A program made the position numbers and the translations under genes. The notes beneath the pieces were generated by a model. It had not been told where the DNA came from and did no database searches. It was given only the letters and a program-made list of their open reading frames with translations. Below, piece by piece: positions 36,067 through 48,179 of a stretch of 64,000 nt of DNA. How positions within the stretch are numbered: the stretch's first letter is position 1; each line of letters begins with the position of its first letter. The DNA comes from Benincasa hispida. Taxonomy: Eukaryota; Streptophyta; Magnoliopsida; Cucurbitales; Cucurbitaceae. The stretch spans positions 21,891,364 through 21,955,363 of the forward strand of contig NC_052350.1 of the NCBI RefSeq assembly GCF_009727055.1, written 5' to 3'.

Positions 36067-37021
36067 AGGTCCACATAATATGTCATGTTTCTAGCCATGT
36101 AAATTTGACCGTATGTATAGTATTCAGTAGGGGTTTATTGTTATCACATCTCATCCTAAGTTTAATATGGTAGTTTAGGATGGTGTATGACAACTAGTTT
36201 CGAATTCAAACATGTTGTTAGTGTAATAATCTAGATTTTGAATTTTAAATTTTGAAATGTAGAATTACCCTAGAAAAGATAAAAATGTTTAGAAACATAG
36301 TATTCAAAGTTATAAACTCAGTTTGTTTTTTTAAAATTAAAATGTATATTATATAATTTATTATAAATTATATAATCTCACAAAATAATACTTATAAAAA
36401 AATTATAGTTCACAAACTAAATAATAATAGGTTATATTTAACCTAAAATTTAATGAGTAACTACAAATAATTTTATGATTTATTAAATACAGCATTTAAA
36501 ATAATTGTTTAAATTAGAATCAAATTCTTCAATTTACTACTGAACAATTAATACTTGAAAATATGAATAACTTTATTTTCATTGCATCTTTTGTTTTCAA
36601 ATTTTTGTTTTGGGATTGTCTACCAATTTTTTAGAATTCCAATAAATTTTCTACTTTTTCCTTCTCGATTTCTAAAATTTAAACACATCTATAAACTTAC
36701 ATTTTACTCACCAAGATGGCCGTTAATAACCATTAAATATAAATTTAAAGAACTTTTACAATTTTTTTTCCAATAATGTTTTTCTAAACCTTTGATCCAT
36801 TATAGTTTTTATTTTTAAAGAGTCTAAAGAGTTGGATAATTTTATTCAAACGACATAAGCAAAAGCAGACAACAATGAAATATAAATAAAAATCTCAATA
36901 GAATACTGAAAATAGTGCCGTTGATAGAATCCCATCAACTCTTTTCCAATAAGCCAACAAACATGTAATTACCTAACATTATTAATAATAATACTAAAAA
37001 GAAAAGGAAAGGAATGAGTGA
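36067..37021. other. AT-rich intergenic DNA, 3' flank of the phytocyanin gene
   Basis: No gene found. The part next to 37021 should include the 3'UTR of the minus-strand phytocyanin gene. Confidence 0.4.
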
Positions 37022-38411
37022 TTAATATATTATTAACGTGACAGCAATGGAGACCAAGGCAACAGTGAATATGGAGGCCATAGTTCTGGTGACCGAGTTT
37101 GGCGGCGGCGGAGCAGTAACAACCGGCGGTGGCATTTCACCCGAAACGGGTGGAGAATCAGGGGGGGACGAGCCAGGTGGCGGCGATTGTTGGACGTTGG
37201 TGATGGCCAATTTCTGGCCGGCGGAGCAGTGGCCGGGGACGGTGCAGATGAAATAGAAATCGTCGAGTGTTTCGAGAGTGAAGGAAAAAGGAGACGTAGT
37301 GTTTAAGAATTTAGGATTGCTGGTATTGCAGTTGTCGTAACCGTCTTTTGTCACTCCGGCTACATTGTGAGCTCCCGTCTGAAAGCTGAATACTGCAGCC
37401 ATAACAAAAACAAACATTAAACTATAAATTCTTTACAATTTTAGACTGTAATTTATACTAAGTATGGCAGTGACCTGAACCAGAAATTTGAATCATCATA
37501 TACTACAACTTACCATTAATACAGTGATGGTAAGTTTTAGTATTTGTCCAAATTAATTCTAAACAATTTTACTCGGAAAAAAAAAAATGAGTCGGACAAG
37601 CCTGAGCAACACTCAATAGAAATATGATATATGACACTTTTGTTTTTTTGTAATAGTTTTTAATAAAATATTTTTTATAATAAAAAAAAAAACATGAAAC
37701 TACACCTAATCATTATTAATTTTAACTGGAGGTTACTTTTGAAAACGTGCCAAGAAGAGTACTGTAACTTTTAAAAGTGTAAGAGTAATTTAATATAACA
37801 AAATTGAATGTTGTTGTAATTATTATTATTTATATAATTTAGCCTCTAGTTTATTAAGTTTATGGTATGTGTCAATTGGAGTATATCATAATTAATTTTA
37901 AGTTGTTCAAACTAAAAAGAAAGGAAAAAATTTTCTACCTATTATAAATCTGTTATTCGAATTTTTAAGAAAATGAAAAAGAACAGTTATTTAGGCCATT
38001 ATTACTATTATTTTGTTATATATTTTTTTTTAGTTCCACAGTTAGAGAGAGATTAAATCATAAATTTTTGAGATAGTAAATATTGATGTCATGTCATCTA
38101 TATATTACTTACATAATATTATTATTTAATGTTTGTATCTTGATCTTAACCAATTATAACATATTTAGTAAAAAGCAAAATTATAATAAAGATGAAAATG
38201 ATTTTTTTTAGTTCAACGGTATAAATAAAGGTTTCTAACCTAGGACATCTCCGACGGTAAAATTTAGACCCGCAGCCCACAAGGAATAGAAGTCCGGGCT
38301 AGAAGGACGTAGCCAACCACCGTCACCTCCGACATGAATCTCGATCGCCTCCGCCACATGACGCACGGTGGTCGCCACCACCGTCACCAGAAAAACTATC
38401 CCGATTCTCAT
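37022..38411 (-). CDS. Phytocyanin, stellacyanin/uclacyanin type, GPI-anchored (chimeric AGP)
   Basis: Two exons: 38240-38411 (172 bp) and 37022-37392 (371 bp), joined phase 1 (CTA G|TA TTC, donor TAG|GTTAGA, acceptor CTGCAG|TATTC), 180 aa. Signal peptide [22 protein letters not shown] (1-22), plastocyanin-like domain about 23-122 with GGDGGW at 28-33. The type-1 copper site is complete: His66 (GAHNV), Cys107 (FYFIC), His112 (PGH), axial ligand Gln117 (SAGQ), which places it with stellacyanin-type proteins rather than Met-type uclacyanins. Cys79 and Cys113 would form the disulphide. A Pro/Ser-rich linker (about 125-155) and a hydrophobic C-tail ([20 protein letters not shown]) predict arabinogalactan glycosylation and a GPI anchor at the plasma membrane/cell wall. 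A TATATATATAC box lies about 55-70 bp upstream of the ATG. The role is probably redox or wall-related; the substrate is unknown. Confidence 0.95.
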
Positions 38412-38959
38412 TATTGTTTCTGTGGAAAACGTAAAGAATATGGCTCATGAGGGCCTCAATGGATTGTGTATATATATACAATACAATGAGAACAAAAGGT
38501 TTGTGGCTAAAACTTGCTGACCAACTACACATCGAGCTTGGTCCACTTTTGGGGGTTATTTAAATTATTAAAAGGACCTGTTTGCAAATTTCTTTTTAAA
38601 ATTAGAAAACATTTTGCAATTTTAAAACAAAATGCTAACTGAAAAGTCGTACATATGAAATGTAACCTACCCATTATAATTATGATTAAATTTGTCTAGT
38701 CTCCATTTTTATGTTTATTTGTACATATGACTTAATCAAGATGTTGATTAAGTCATATGTAGGCTATTCAATTCATTGTTTTATGTCAAAAAATTTCACA
38801 TCATCTCATTTAGCTTATTTGTTACAATTATGAAGCAAAATTTTAAATTTTAATCTTTACCTGAAAATACATAAGATATTCCACTAGACATGTGTAAGTA
38901 GTATAAACATTATAAAAATAAAGGAAAGAAATTAATGAGTTCAATTTATAAGGAGGAAG
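38412..38959 (-). promoter_or_regulatory. Promoter and 5' flank of the phytocyanin gene
   Basis: GTATATATATACAATAC at about 38468-38484 is the best TATA candidate for the minus-strand gene. The remainder is AT-rich. A perfect inverted repeat, ACATATGACTTAATCAA / TTGATTAAGTCATATGT, lies at about 38723-38760. Confidence 0.5.
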
Positions 38960-39350
38960 AAGAAAGGGCAGCTAAACGATCGTTGTCAAAGACTAAATGA
39001 TCGTTGAGAGGTGAAGGCTAAACAATCGTCGGGGAAAAGGCTAGACGGTCGTTGAGAAAAAGGCTAGACGATTGTGGTCAAATATCTAGACGATCGTTGG
39101 GAAAAAGGTGAATGATAAGACAAGCGTCTACACAATAGAGGAAAGCGTGTAGACGATGGGTAGGAGACTCCACAATTGGGTTGATCGTGTAGACGATAGA
39201 AAGTACACGATACAAAGTAGATGCTGGGTTGAAGTGTACACAAAGGAGAGTACACGATAGAATTTAGACGATAGAAGAAATTTACTACACGATTGGCAGA
39301 GAGCATAAACGATAGAAGAAATTGAGTAAGACGATCAACCTTCACGATTG
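38960..39350. repeat. Cluster of degenerate (T)AGACGATCGTTG / TACACGATAGA motifs
   Basis: More than a dozen copies of an ACGATCG-centred motif (AAACGATCGTTG, AGACGGTCGTTGAG, TAGACGATTGTGG, TACACGATAGAG) at 20-35 bp intervals. It has the same core as the clusters at 22100, 47460, 58090, 59640 and 63590. No terminal repeats were found around this one. Confidence 0.75.
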
Positions 39351-42300
39351 AGTTTTGTGTTGGTCAGAATTTATTATTGTGTAAAATTTTAGTTTATTGA
39401 GATTATTGAGTTTATGAAGAATTTTACATTTATTTTTATTAAAATTAATAGGTAAGTTAACTTAAATTGAATGGAATGTTAAAAATGGATGAAATTAAAA
39501 GTTTAATCTAATTTGATACAACGATTCAAAATTTGATATTTTCTCTAAGACTTACAAGTTATCTTTTTAAGGCATACCTTTTCTAAAATAAAATAAAGTT
39601 TGTCTAACTCCCTATGTTGCAATTAGATAATAAATTATATATCAATTACTTGGTCAATGGAAATTAATAAGGATAAACAGGAGAAATTTTCTTCTAATGC
39701 AAAAATTAGAAAAATATATATTTATTTTAGATAATAAAGTTTGATATAGTTTTAGGTCAATCTTAGATTACAAAGTTGATACCTACACAATTTAACAAAC
39801 TCAAAGTTACTTAATCGAATTTAAAAAAAAATTATTTGATGACGAGTTTGACATTCTTTAGTAATCATTTGATTTTTTTTAAAAAAAAATAAGTTTATTT
39901 TTTCTCAGTTTCTTTAAAAAAATTTACATTTTTTAAAGTAAAAGATTTGAATTTTTAATCAAGTTTAAAAAACAAAAACTAAATTTTAATTTTTAATTTT
40001 TAAAATTATTTCTTCTCAATCTCGATTGCAGTCTATTACGGGTAGACAGTAAAATTTTATTATATTTGTAAATATTTTCGATAACTTTATATTTAAAAAA
40101 AAACTTTCAAAATATTCCATTAGAGAGTTGGAATATTATCTCAAGGATCAAAATCAAGTCATCAAAATGGTTTTTCTAATCTTCCCACAAACACTTAATA
40201 CTTTTTCAATAATGGGTCATTCAATATCACGCGTTTAATATATACATAAATATCATGCTAAATATATTATAACAACATAAGTCCACTATATATTAAAACA
40301 TAAAATACTAAGCACATTTTTTTCAAAAGAAATAACATAATAAATTCACATATAAATAGTTGTTTGAACAAGTCTCTCTTACCGTCTCAATATGTCCATT
40401 TTATATTCAAGATTTATGTTATTATTATTTTCTCTTAGTAGAATTATTTAACATTTATGCCCATAATAATTGGGCTGATTTAACGTTCTAAAAAAATAAT
40501 TAGGCTGTTTCCTACCATTCATTCAATGACGAGGACATCTAAGTCTTCGTCAAAAAAATATTTGGTTGGTGAAAGATATATTAACTAATTAATAATGGAA
40601 ATTTAGGCTACATCAATACTTGAATTTCGGTAGAGAACACATATTTATAACTAAAATTTCATAAAAATCAAATATTATATATATATATATTAGAAATTTG
40701 GGTTGAGTTGAATCAATTAAGATTTTTAAAAGTGTAATCTGGACCTAACTCAACTCGGAAAAAAAAACATAAAAAATCCAACCCAATCTAATCCATCTTA
40801 AAATTAAAACTAATCCAACCTAATCCTTATTTAGCTTGGACATAATATGTAACGATTGGGGAGAAGTTTATCTCAGATTGGACAATTGGATACCAAATCA
40901 GCTGCGACTAGAGATGAAGGGATTTCCATAGATGAATTTGCCAGCAAATTCTTTTAATTGATTATTTTCTTTTGAAGTTCTGATTCGTTGTTATTGCCAG
41001 CAAGCTCCACCCCGAAAATTAAAATTAAAATGGCATCAAGATGAAAATTGAAAACTTGCTTCTGCTTCCGCCTCGGAATGTTTCTGTTCGAAAGTTCATG
41101 CGTTGTGAAAAAAATATCAGAATAGATAAAAATTCTTGTAACGTAGATAAAAAAACCTACCTTATTCTTTATGAATAAAAGATACAATGTATTGACTAAT
41201 TGAAGGTTATTCATGCACAATGTTACCAATTAAATATAATACATCCCCTTGGGAAAAAAAAAAAAAAAAAAAAATACAATAGCATGCAGTACTAGTTAAA
41301 ATTTAATGCAAGTTCATGTATGCTATAAAAAAAAAAATCAAACTACTATAAGTACTGTACAAACAACATCAAATATTAGTCAATCCAAGTCAAAAGTGAC
41401 ACTTCACATCTAAAAGGTGTTCAAAAATCACTAAGGACGTATTTAGAATACATTTTTAAATGTTTAATTTTAAAAAATAAGTCATTTTGAAAAAAACTGA
41501 AATGTTTAGAAATTAGTCAAAATAGTTTTTTAAATGTATGAGAATGCAAGAAAGTTACAAATAAAGTACAACTATATTTATATTTTAATAAGAAATAAAC
41601 AATAATAAAATCATATTTAATTAGCTCTAGTTATATTCGTAATTTTATAGAATTATTAATTTATAATATTGAAGAGACTATTTAGGATTATTTTCAAATA
41701 TAAGAGAATGAACCAACTTATTTACAAATATAACAAAATATCACTATTAATATGATAGTCAAATATATTTGAAAACATTTATAGCAGTTTTACCCTCTAA
41801 AACAATTATCTATTTATGGGTCTTCCAAAAAATTATTATTTTATTAATTTAGACATTGGGCTAACTAAAAATTATTATTTTAGAGAGTTATTAATTAATC
41901 TAGTATTAATTTATAGAGTAGGTCGATTTATAAATTTAATTTTTAAACTACTTTGTGAATTTGACTGAATAGGTAAAATCGTTCTTTGTAAAATAAATAA
42001 ATAACTTCAAACTAATAATTAGCATTGTTTTCAAATTAAAAAAATAAACCAACTTATTTACAAATATAGCAAAATGTCACTAGATAGATCGCGATAGACT
42101 CTTGCTGTATATGAAAATATATTTAGCAGATTTATCATTTAAAATAATTACTCTAATAATAACGACTAATTTTAAGGTTGATTAAAAATACAAAAACTAA
42201 ATTTAACCTTCGTAAAAATGAGGTAAAATAGAAGAGTCCAAAGTCCACAGATATGCTCAGGATGAGAAACATGAAATAGAAATGGAAATATGCTGAAATA

Positions 42301-42557
42301 CATTTAAAATTTATGCTCTATAAGAAGTTTAATGACAGCATTTGTTCTTTAATAATTCACAATATACATTTTGTTGTCACTGATTTTTTAAAAAAATATC
42401 AGCAATTTTCTAGTGTACATTCATGAAAACAAGAATCCATGAAGTGTATAATTTATGCTCTTTATCGAAACTTTTGAATGTAGGCCGGAACAATCAATGG
42501 TATTTCGTAGTTTTTGGATATGATTGGGAGATCAAAGTAGAAAAACTTATTAACCCA
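39351..42557. other. AT-rich intergenic DNA with MITE and DNA-transposon remnants
   Basis: No gene is supported. Remnants of the ATATTTACAAATATAGCAAAATGTCAC MITE family lie at about 41690-41810 and 42020-42165 (each with GATAG words and ..CAGTTTTACC/..CAGATTTATC ends). A GGTTGAGTTG/CAACCCAATC-rich stretch at 40690-40830 resembles a decayed hAT-type element. The minus frame around 40860-41230 is not recognisable. Confidence 0.5.
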
Positions 42558-45500
42558 TCATTGCAAGAATAGAAGAAGAGTTAAAGCTGATATTATTGCT
42601 ACTGAGATTTGATGCTCATAACAACCTCTACCTCCATGTTCCTGCATAAGTGAACAAAAGCAAGAATGATTTACAACATCAGAGAAATGTGTATTCTACT
42701 CAAAACTCATCTTTCTTAGATAACCAAATTCAAAAGATTGTCAATTTCCAACCAAATATTCTGGTGATCATTAAGATGTTTCAAGAACAAAAACTGTATG
42801 AATATAGACAGCTCGAATACGACAGAATTAGTACGGATGTAGCATCTGTTGGATTTTGGCAAAATATTAAGAGAGTAGTTGCCCTACATTTGAAAGATTC
42901 AAGAAAGTGATGGGCTCCAAACACTATAAAAAGAGTTTATGCCTTTGGTTGCTAATCATCCAAATTTGAAATACTTTGAACTTAGTATACTAGCTCAATT
43001 GTGTGAATAGTATAATGTTTTGAGAGAGTATTCTTGTAATTGAGGTCGAGAGATATTTCGGTGTGATCGTAATAATTTTTCACATAGTGGAATTTTTTTA
43101 ATCCGTGCTTTTTTCTCTAGTTTGAAGTTTTCCGTGTTAATTCTTGTTTTCTCAGTTTTATTATTTTCTTCGAATCTCTGTTATTGTTCTGCTTATTCAT
43201 GCAGTAATAGTGAGAAGTTTTTTCCTGACAACATCCCCTGTCAGCTTACATTTAGCATGTTGTTTAGATTCTCTTCAGGCTAAGATCTCAAATCTAATAA
43301 GAGTCTGAATTTGGGACAATAAAAGTCATAAGTGAAGTGAGATTCATAAAATTTTGTTGTTACAACCAAATGTGCATACCAGTTGAGATACTTTTGTGCT
43401 GTCAAAAAAGTTGTTCAAAAAAGGAGCTTGAACTTTTTCTGTGAATGATAGTAATTCAAGAAGCAACAGAAGAATATGCAAAAGGGTCAATACCCATTTC
43501 TTACATACCAAAATTCTTTCTTCCCTGTTCCAATAAATCTAGTGCAAGAGACCTAGTTAGAGATATAATAGGATTATTATCAAAATATTAGTAGGATTAT
43601 TAGAAGGGGTATATTAATAATTAGAGAGTAAGGTTCTTAGAGCTTTTAGTTATAAATAGAGAGTGAGATGAGAGGAAGAGAGTGAAAAATTTTATGGGAT
43701 TTCTTTTGGAGAATTTAGGGAGAGTCTAGCCCTCTCGAAAGGCTCGTAGTTACCTTGTTTACTTGTTCTTATGATCTTATGATATTGTAGTTTCTTTATT
43801 GATATTATAATATATATTTCTATCTTTTTTTGTTCTCGTTTTGTTCTTGATGTTCTTGTTAGGAGGTATCCTATTATGAAATTTTGACTTCCAACCCATG
43901 TTGGGTTCTTATGAGTGCAGATTCTATGATTTTATCTCCCATCATTCCCAAGGGAGACAGAAAATCATAAACTGAAGCAATGATCTAAGGGAAGAGAAAC
44001 AAAGAAAGACCATCTAAATGTTCCAATCTAATCAAGTCACTAATTTTAGTAGATTATCTTAAGCCCTCTTCAGTAAACATTATATCCTTTTAATCATTTT
44101 AAAAAGCACGAATATAAATACAAGACATGAATACGATACGACACATATATGACCATTCGTCCTTTTAAAAAAAATTAGAATATGGCACAAAAAGGACACG
44201 TTATTAAAACATAATTTTTTTAAAAAAAAAAAAATTATACATCATTTTTAAACTGGAAAGAAATTTAAAATCAATGGATTTATGCGATATACTTAAAAAT
44301 TAGTTTTTTTAATATTTCACAATAAAATATTTATTATTTTTATCATATATGTGTCTATATAGAATATGATGCATGTCTAATAAACGTTGGTTCTATTTTG
44401 ACTTCGTACAACTAGTGTCTAACACATCTATTATGCTAACAAGTGCGCAATACATGTCCAACAAGTGTGAGAGTGTCCAAGTGCAGATACACTAACCATA
44501 CTAAAGTGTCCGTGCTTCTTAGGCTGTCAAGAAGCTAAATATATATGAACTCGTGAGCTAAATATAGATGAACTTGTGTGTAGGAAAATTCAAATATATC
44601 ATTGTAGTAGGAAAATTCTCTTTTGCTCATAAACAAATTTTCATACCTTAATTGTTGAAAGTAGTGAATATGCGGATGAAGGTTGAAGTCCTCGAAAGCC
44701 AATATCATATGAAATGCTTCCATCAGGCTTGAAAAGTCCATAGTTTCTCTCCGAAGTAGGTCCCCACTTCAAATTCTCATTAAACAATGCAAAGATATAT
44801 GCCTTAACCACATTTTTTGGCCTAAGAGGAGTTCCTTTCTTCTTGGCAAGCCGTTTCCTCAAGTTATAATTGTATGTCCGTGCATTATCTATAGTAGCTG
44901 CTTCTTCATTGTCATCTCCATGTGAAGCCCATCCTGTTTCTGTAACTATGATTTCCATATCTTTATATCCAGCATCTTCAAGTGCAGCATAAGCAGCATC
45001 GATCTGAGCATCGAGCATGTTATCATAATGCAGGTGAGTTTTAGGATCATAAATCCCTTTTGTTGATAGAAAAAGAGCATAATTAATATCAATATTTCCA
45101 GGGTCACTCATGTAGGCCAGAAATGGGTATGCATTTAAACAGAAAGGAGAGCCAATTTGTGAGAAGAACTGCAATAGAGGCTTCATATACTGAGCAACAT
45201 TATCTCTGAATTTACAAGATGAAGGAGGAAACGAATTAGAAAATACAGCTTGGGAGTGTGCTGTAGTGATCTGAATTACACCATCTAAATTGAGCTTCTT
45301 TACAGCATTATAAATATTTTTGGCTGCACCCAACAATACTGTCCATAACTCAAAATCACTCCCTCCCAAAACCTCATTACCTATTGCAATCCCACAAATA
45401 AGGGTCTCTGGAAGAAAGGGCTGCACATTTTGTTTAACCCAGTTCAAGGCATGATCTTCATTTGCACTCATTTCATTCAGGTTTTCGTTTGGAATGCTAA

Positions 45501-46414
45501 TGACAATCTCTAGCCCTGTCCCACTGAAGGCCTTGAGAACACTATGATCAGCATCATAAATCCTAACATTCTTTATCTTAGCAGCTCTAAGAAGAGTAAC
45601 TACTTTATCAGGTGAAGGGATGTTATTTGCAATTCGTCCATAGTTTATTCCATATGTCCCAGTGAATGCTTCTACTGTTAACAATGCTGCAGAAAAGGTG
45701 GAGATAATGTCCATTAATCACTCTACGATTCGTCAAAACGATAGACAATAACGGGACATTCAAATGCTAGCTTAAATTTTAAATCCAGACAGAAATCTTG
45801 TGCAGCCAACATGAGGTGTTAAGTTGGGTTAACAAGTACCACTTTCAAGCCAACAAGAGTTCAGAAAATGCATAATTGTATCAAATTGGCCTGAGGACAT
45901 AAATTCACAGGAAAATTCGAATGAAGTAGAATTCACATCAATCCTCTCCTAAAGAACTTTCTCACTCTATCCACATGGAAGATCTATAATGAAAATTTGA
46001 GCATCAAAACCAAAGGGCATGTACTGGAAATACAAAGTAGGATCACAAGAAGGAAGTTTCTAATGAATGATATCAACTCAAGAATCGTTGAAGACATCCT
46101 AACATCTCTGATGTAACAATCTATTTCCTACAAAACCATTTTTAACATAATTAAGCATACTGGAAAGAAAGGTCTCAAAAGTAAGTTACAAAAACTAGTA
46201 GAGTAGTCATATTGAAAAACAAAAGCAAAATTTACTCTATCAGTATTTCACAGCCATATTTATTGTCAAGCCATAAGCTCGAACATTAGTCCAATCTAAA
46301 ACAAGCTGAAGAAGAAACAGAAAGAGAAGGGCAAGAAAAGCAAATACCATGCGGAAAGGAGAAAATAAACAATAAGGGAATCAAGTGCAGAAAGAAGCAT
46401 AAACCCATCATCAT
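42558..46414 (-). CDS. GH17 glucan endo-1,3-beta-glucosidase, GPI-anchored, three exons
   Basis: Exons on minus: 46348-46414 (67 bp), 45674-44647 (1,028 bp), 42641-42558 (84 bp), 392 aa. Exon 1 (MMMGLCFFLHLIPLLFIFS) is a signal peptide and joins phase 1 (CAT G|TA GAA; donor ATG|GTATTT, acceptor TTAACAG|TAGAAG). The GH17 barrel covers FTGTYGINYGRIANNIPSPD to YGLFKPDGSISYDIGFRGL. The proton donor is Glu123 (IGNEVLGG), the nucleophile Glu268 (VTETGWASHG); FCLNAYPFLAY and FNENLKWGP are also conserved. Exon 2 reads through a donor (ATTAAG|GTATGA) into a stop if unspliced. Splicing in phase 0 to an acceptor at 42642 (CTTATGCAG) adds 27 residues ending SVAIISALTLLLFLQ, a typical GPI-attachment signal. 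It hydrolyses 1,3-beta-glucan (callose) at the wall or plasmodesmata in family members. Intron 2 (2.0 kb) holds two insertions. An in-frame upstream ATG at about 46492 would add a longer, unlikely leader. Confidence 0.9.
43500..43960 (+). mobile_element. LTR- or TRIM-like insertion in intron 2 of the GH17 gene
   Basis: A run with TTATAAATAGAGAGTGAGATGAGAGG (TATA plus purine-rich leader, about 43645-43675), then AGCCCTCTCGAAAGGCTCGTAG, CT-rich U5-like text and ...CCAACCCATGTTGGG, looks like an isolated LTR or small TRIM element. I could not fix TG...CA ends or a target duplication. Confidence 0.35.
44100..44520. mobile_element. Small non-autonomous DNA transposon in GH17 intron 2 (AAGCACG...CGTGCTT)
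   Basis: Left end AAAAAGCACGAATATAAATAC, right end (on minus) AAGAAGCACGGACACTTTAG. The interior has GTGTCCAA/ACACATCT words and ATTAAAACATAATTTTT filler. Terminal inversion AAGCACG is clear over about 7-8 bp; the target duplication is not certain. Confidence 0.45.
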
Positions 46415-47236
46415 TTCCACAGCGACAAACAGCAGAACTTGAAGAAATGAGTAAATTTCTTCAAATAAGAATCCCACTAGGGGTGATTTCAAAAACTGTA
46501 ACGCTCTGCTTCTTCTTCTTCTTCCTCAGGCATCCCATAAGCCAAAAGATTCACACACCTATCTTCGATTGAAGTTGAAAATGGAGGTCAAATGGGGTTT
46601 TTGGTTTCTGGGTTTAAAGTTTGGGATCTGGGTATTGATGGAATCTTTCCCTTTCTTTCATCCACTTTGGGGAGCATTGAATAGAATGGAGAATTGACAT
46701 TATGAGTGTTTTATGGTGTATTTTGAATGCTAAAATAATAACCAATGGGCTTTGCTGACCATTAGGAGCTTTTGGGATGAGCTACCATTGGCGATTGCCT
46801 CCATTTTTACTTGAGATGGTGACGGCTGTGCGGTACTTTTACTACTTCCACTTGTTCTTGTGTGCGATGAACTTCTTTTGGGTTCCCTTAAAATTTCCAA
46901 ATGCATTATGAATAATGATAAGCGTCATAGACTGCAAGTACTGAATTCTGGGTTTTAGAAAATGGTGATTGGCGATTGTAATGGAAATCTGTAGTAGTAT
47001 AGGTTGTAATTTATATAAGTTAAATTATCTAAACTTGTGTTTATACATATTTTTTATTTTGAAAAATGTTTAATAGTTATCTCAATTTTGTATTCAATCA
47101 ATATTTTGTGTCAAATAGGATGTCATCTATTCGATTTTTTATTAATGAAAGATAATTTTTTGTAAGATAACCTTGATTCTTGTGAAAAAAATTAAAATTT
47201 GTTTGACTTTTTCAAAACAGTTATTTTTATCTGCAA
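46415..47236 (-). promoter_or_regulatory. 5' flank of the GH17 gene
   Basis: A GAAGAAG-rich leader on minus next to exon 1 (46500-46530 on + is CTTCTTCTTCTTC). No further gene. The TATA box is not obvious. Confidence 0.35.
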
Positions 47237-47244
47237 GGTTTTAA

Positions 47245-48171
47245 TAGGGGTGTTCAAAAACCCCGATAACCCGATCAACCCGGACTATCCACGGGTTGGA
47301 TTAGGTTAGATTTTATTTTGGGTTGAGTTGGATTATAAATTTTTAAAAATATTAAATTCGGGTTGGGTCTCGGGTTACTCCATTTTAGGATCCGACCCGA
47401 AATAAAACATAAAACTGACATATCGAGACGCGAGACCGGCAGACCGCCTTTGATAAGCGATCATGTAGCAGAGCTCAGTGATCGTATAGCATTTGGTAAG
47501 CAATCATGTAGCATTTGGTAGGCGATCATATAGCATTGGGTAGGCGATCGTATAGCATTTTGTTACTCAGCGATCGTGTAGCATTTTGTAAGCGATCGTA
47601 TAGCCTTGGGTAGGCGATCGTATAGCATTTTGTTACTCAACGATCGTCTAACAGAGCTCAGCGATCGTGTAGCCAAGCTTAGTGATCGTGTAGCATTTGG
47701 TAGGCGATCGTATAGCATTGGGTAGGCGATCGTATAGCATTTTGTTACTCAACGATCGTGTAGCATTTGGTAAGTGATCGTGTAGCATTTGGTAAGTGAT
47801 CGTGTAGCATTTGGTAAGCGATCGTGTAACATTTGGTAAGCAATTGTATAACATTGGGTAGGCGATCGTATAACATTTTGTTACTCAGCGATCGTGTAGC
47901 TGAGCTCAACGATTGTGTAGCATTTGGTAAGTGCCCGTATAGCATTTGGTAGGCGATCGTATAGCATTGGTAGACGATCGTGTAGCATTTGCCATTTGGT
48001 AAGTGATCGTATAACAGAACCGGTGACCCAACCCGGCCCAACTCAGAAATTTTGGTTTAGGTTGGGTTGGGTTGACCCTCCAAAAATGAACTAATAGGGT
48101 TCATTATTAGCCAATCCGAATTTTTGGGTTGGTCCACAAAATTCTCCCAATCCGGACTATGCACACCCCTA
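47245..48171. mobile_element. hAT-type non-autonomous transposon with 8-bp target duplication
   Basis: 927 bp with inverted ends TAGGGGTGTTCA / (minus) TAGGGGTGTGCA, followed inside by GG(T/A)TTGGGTTGG-rich subterminal text on both sides. It is flanked by GGTTTTAA (47237-47244) and GGTTTCAA (48172-48179), a 7/8 match of the 8-bp length characteristic of hAT insertions. No transposase. The interior (47460-48015) is a CGATCGTGTAGC array. Confidence 0.85.
47460..48015. repeat. Tandem array, unit GGTAGGCGATCGTATAGCATT
   Basis: About 22 copies of (G/A)GCGATCGT(G/A)TAGCATTTGGTA with 22-26 bp spacing and occasional longer spacers (TTTGTTACTCA). The palindromic core CGATCG is conserved better than the spacers. 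ORFs on minus here are artefacts of the array. Confidence 0.9.
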
Positions 48172-48179
48172 GGTTTCAA

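Noticed and set aside
38323..38532. Minus ORF overlapping phytocyanin exon 1
   Set aside because: Different frame of the same exon; the spliced frame carries the signal peptide and copper domain.
40860..41230. 91-codon minus ORF and downstream text
   Set aside because: No domain, no good splice borders, low-complexity surroundings.
42650..42910. 86-codon + ORF, MNKSKNDLQH...
   Set aside because: No recognisable motif. It lies in GH17 intron 2, antisense, next to the terminal exon acceptor.
47460..48015. CRISPR-like array
   Set aside because: Spacing and repeats are degenerate, spacers are themselves similar, and the context is a plant hAT element.
47648..48041. Minus ORFs with repeating CYTI/LPNATRSL
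   Set aside because: Translation of the CGATCGTGTAGC array, not a repeat protein.
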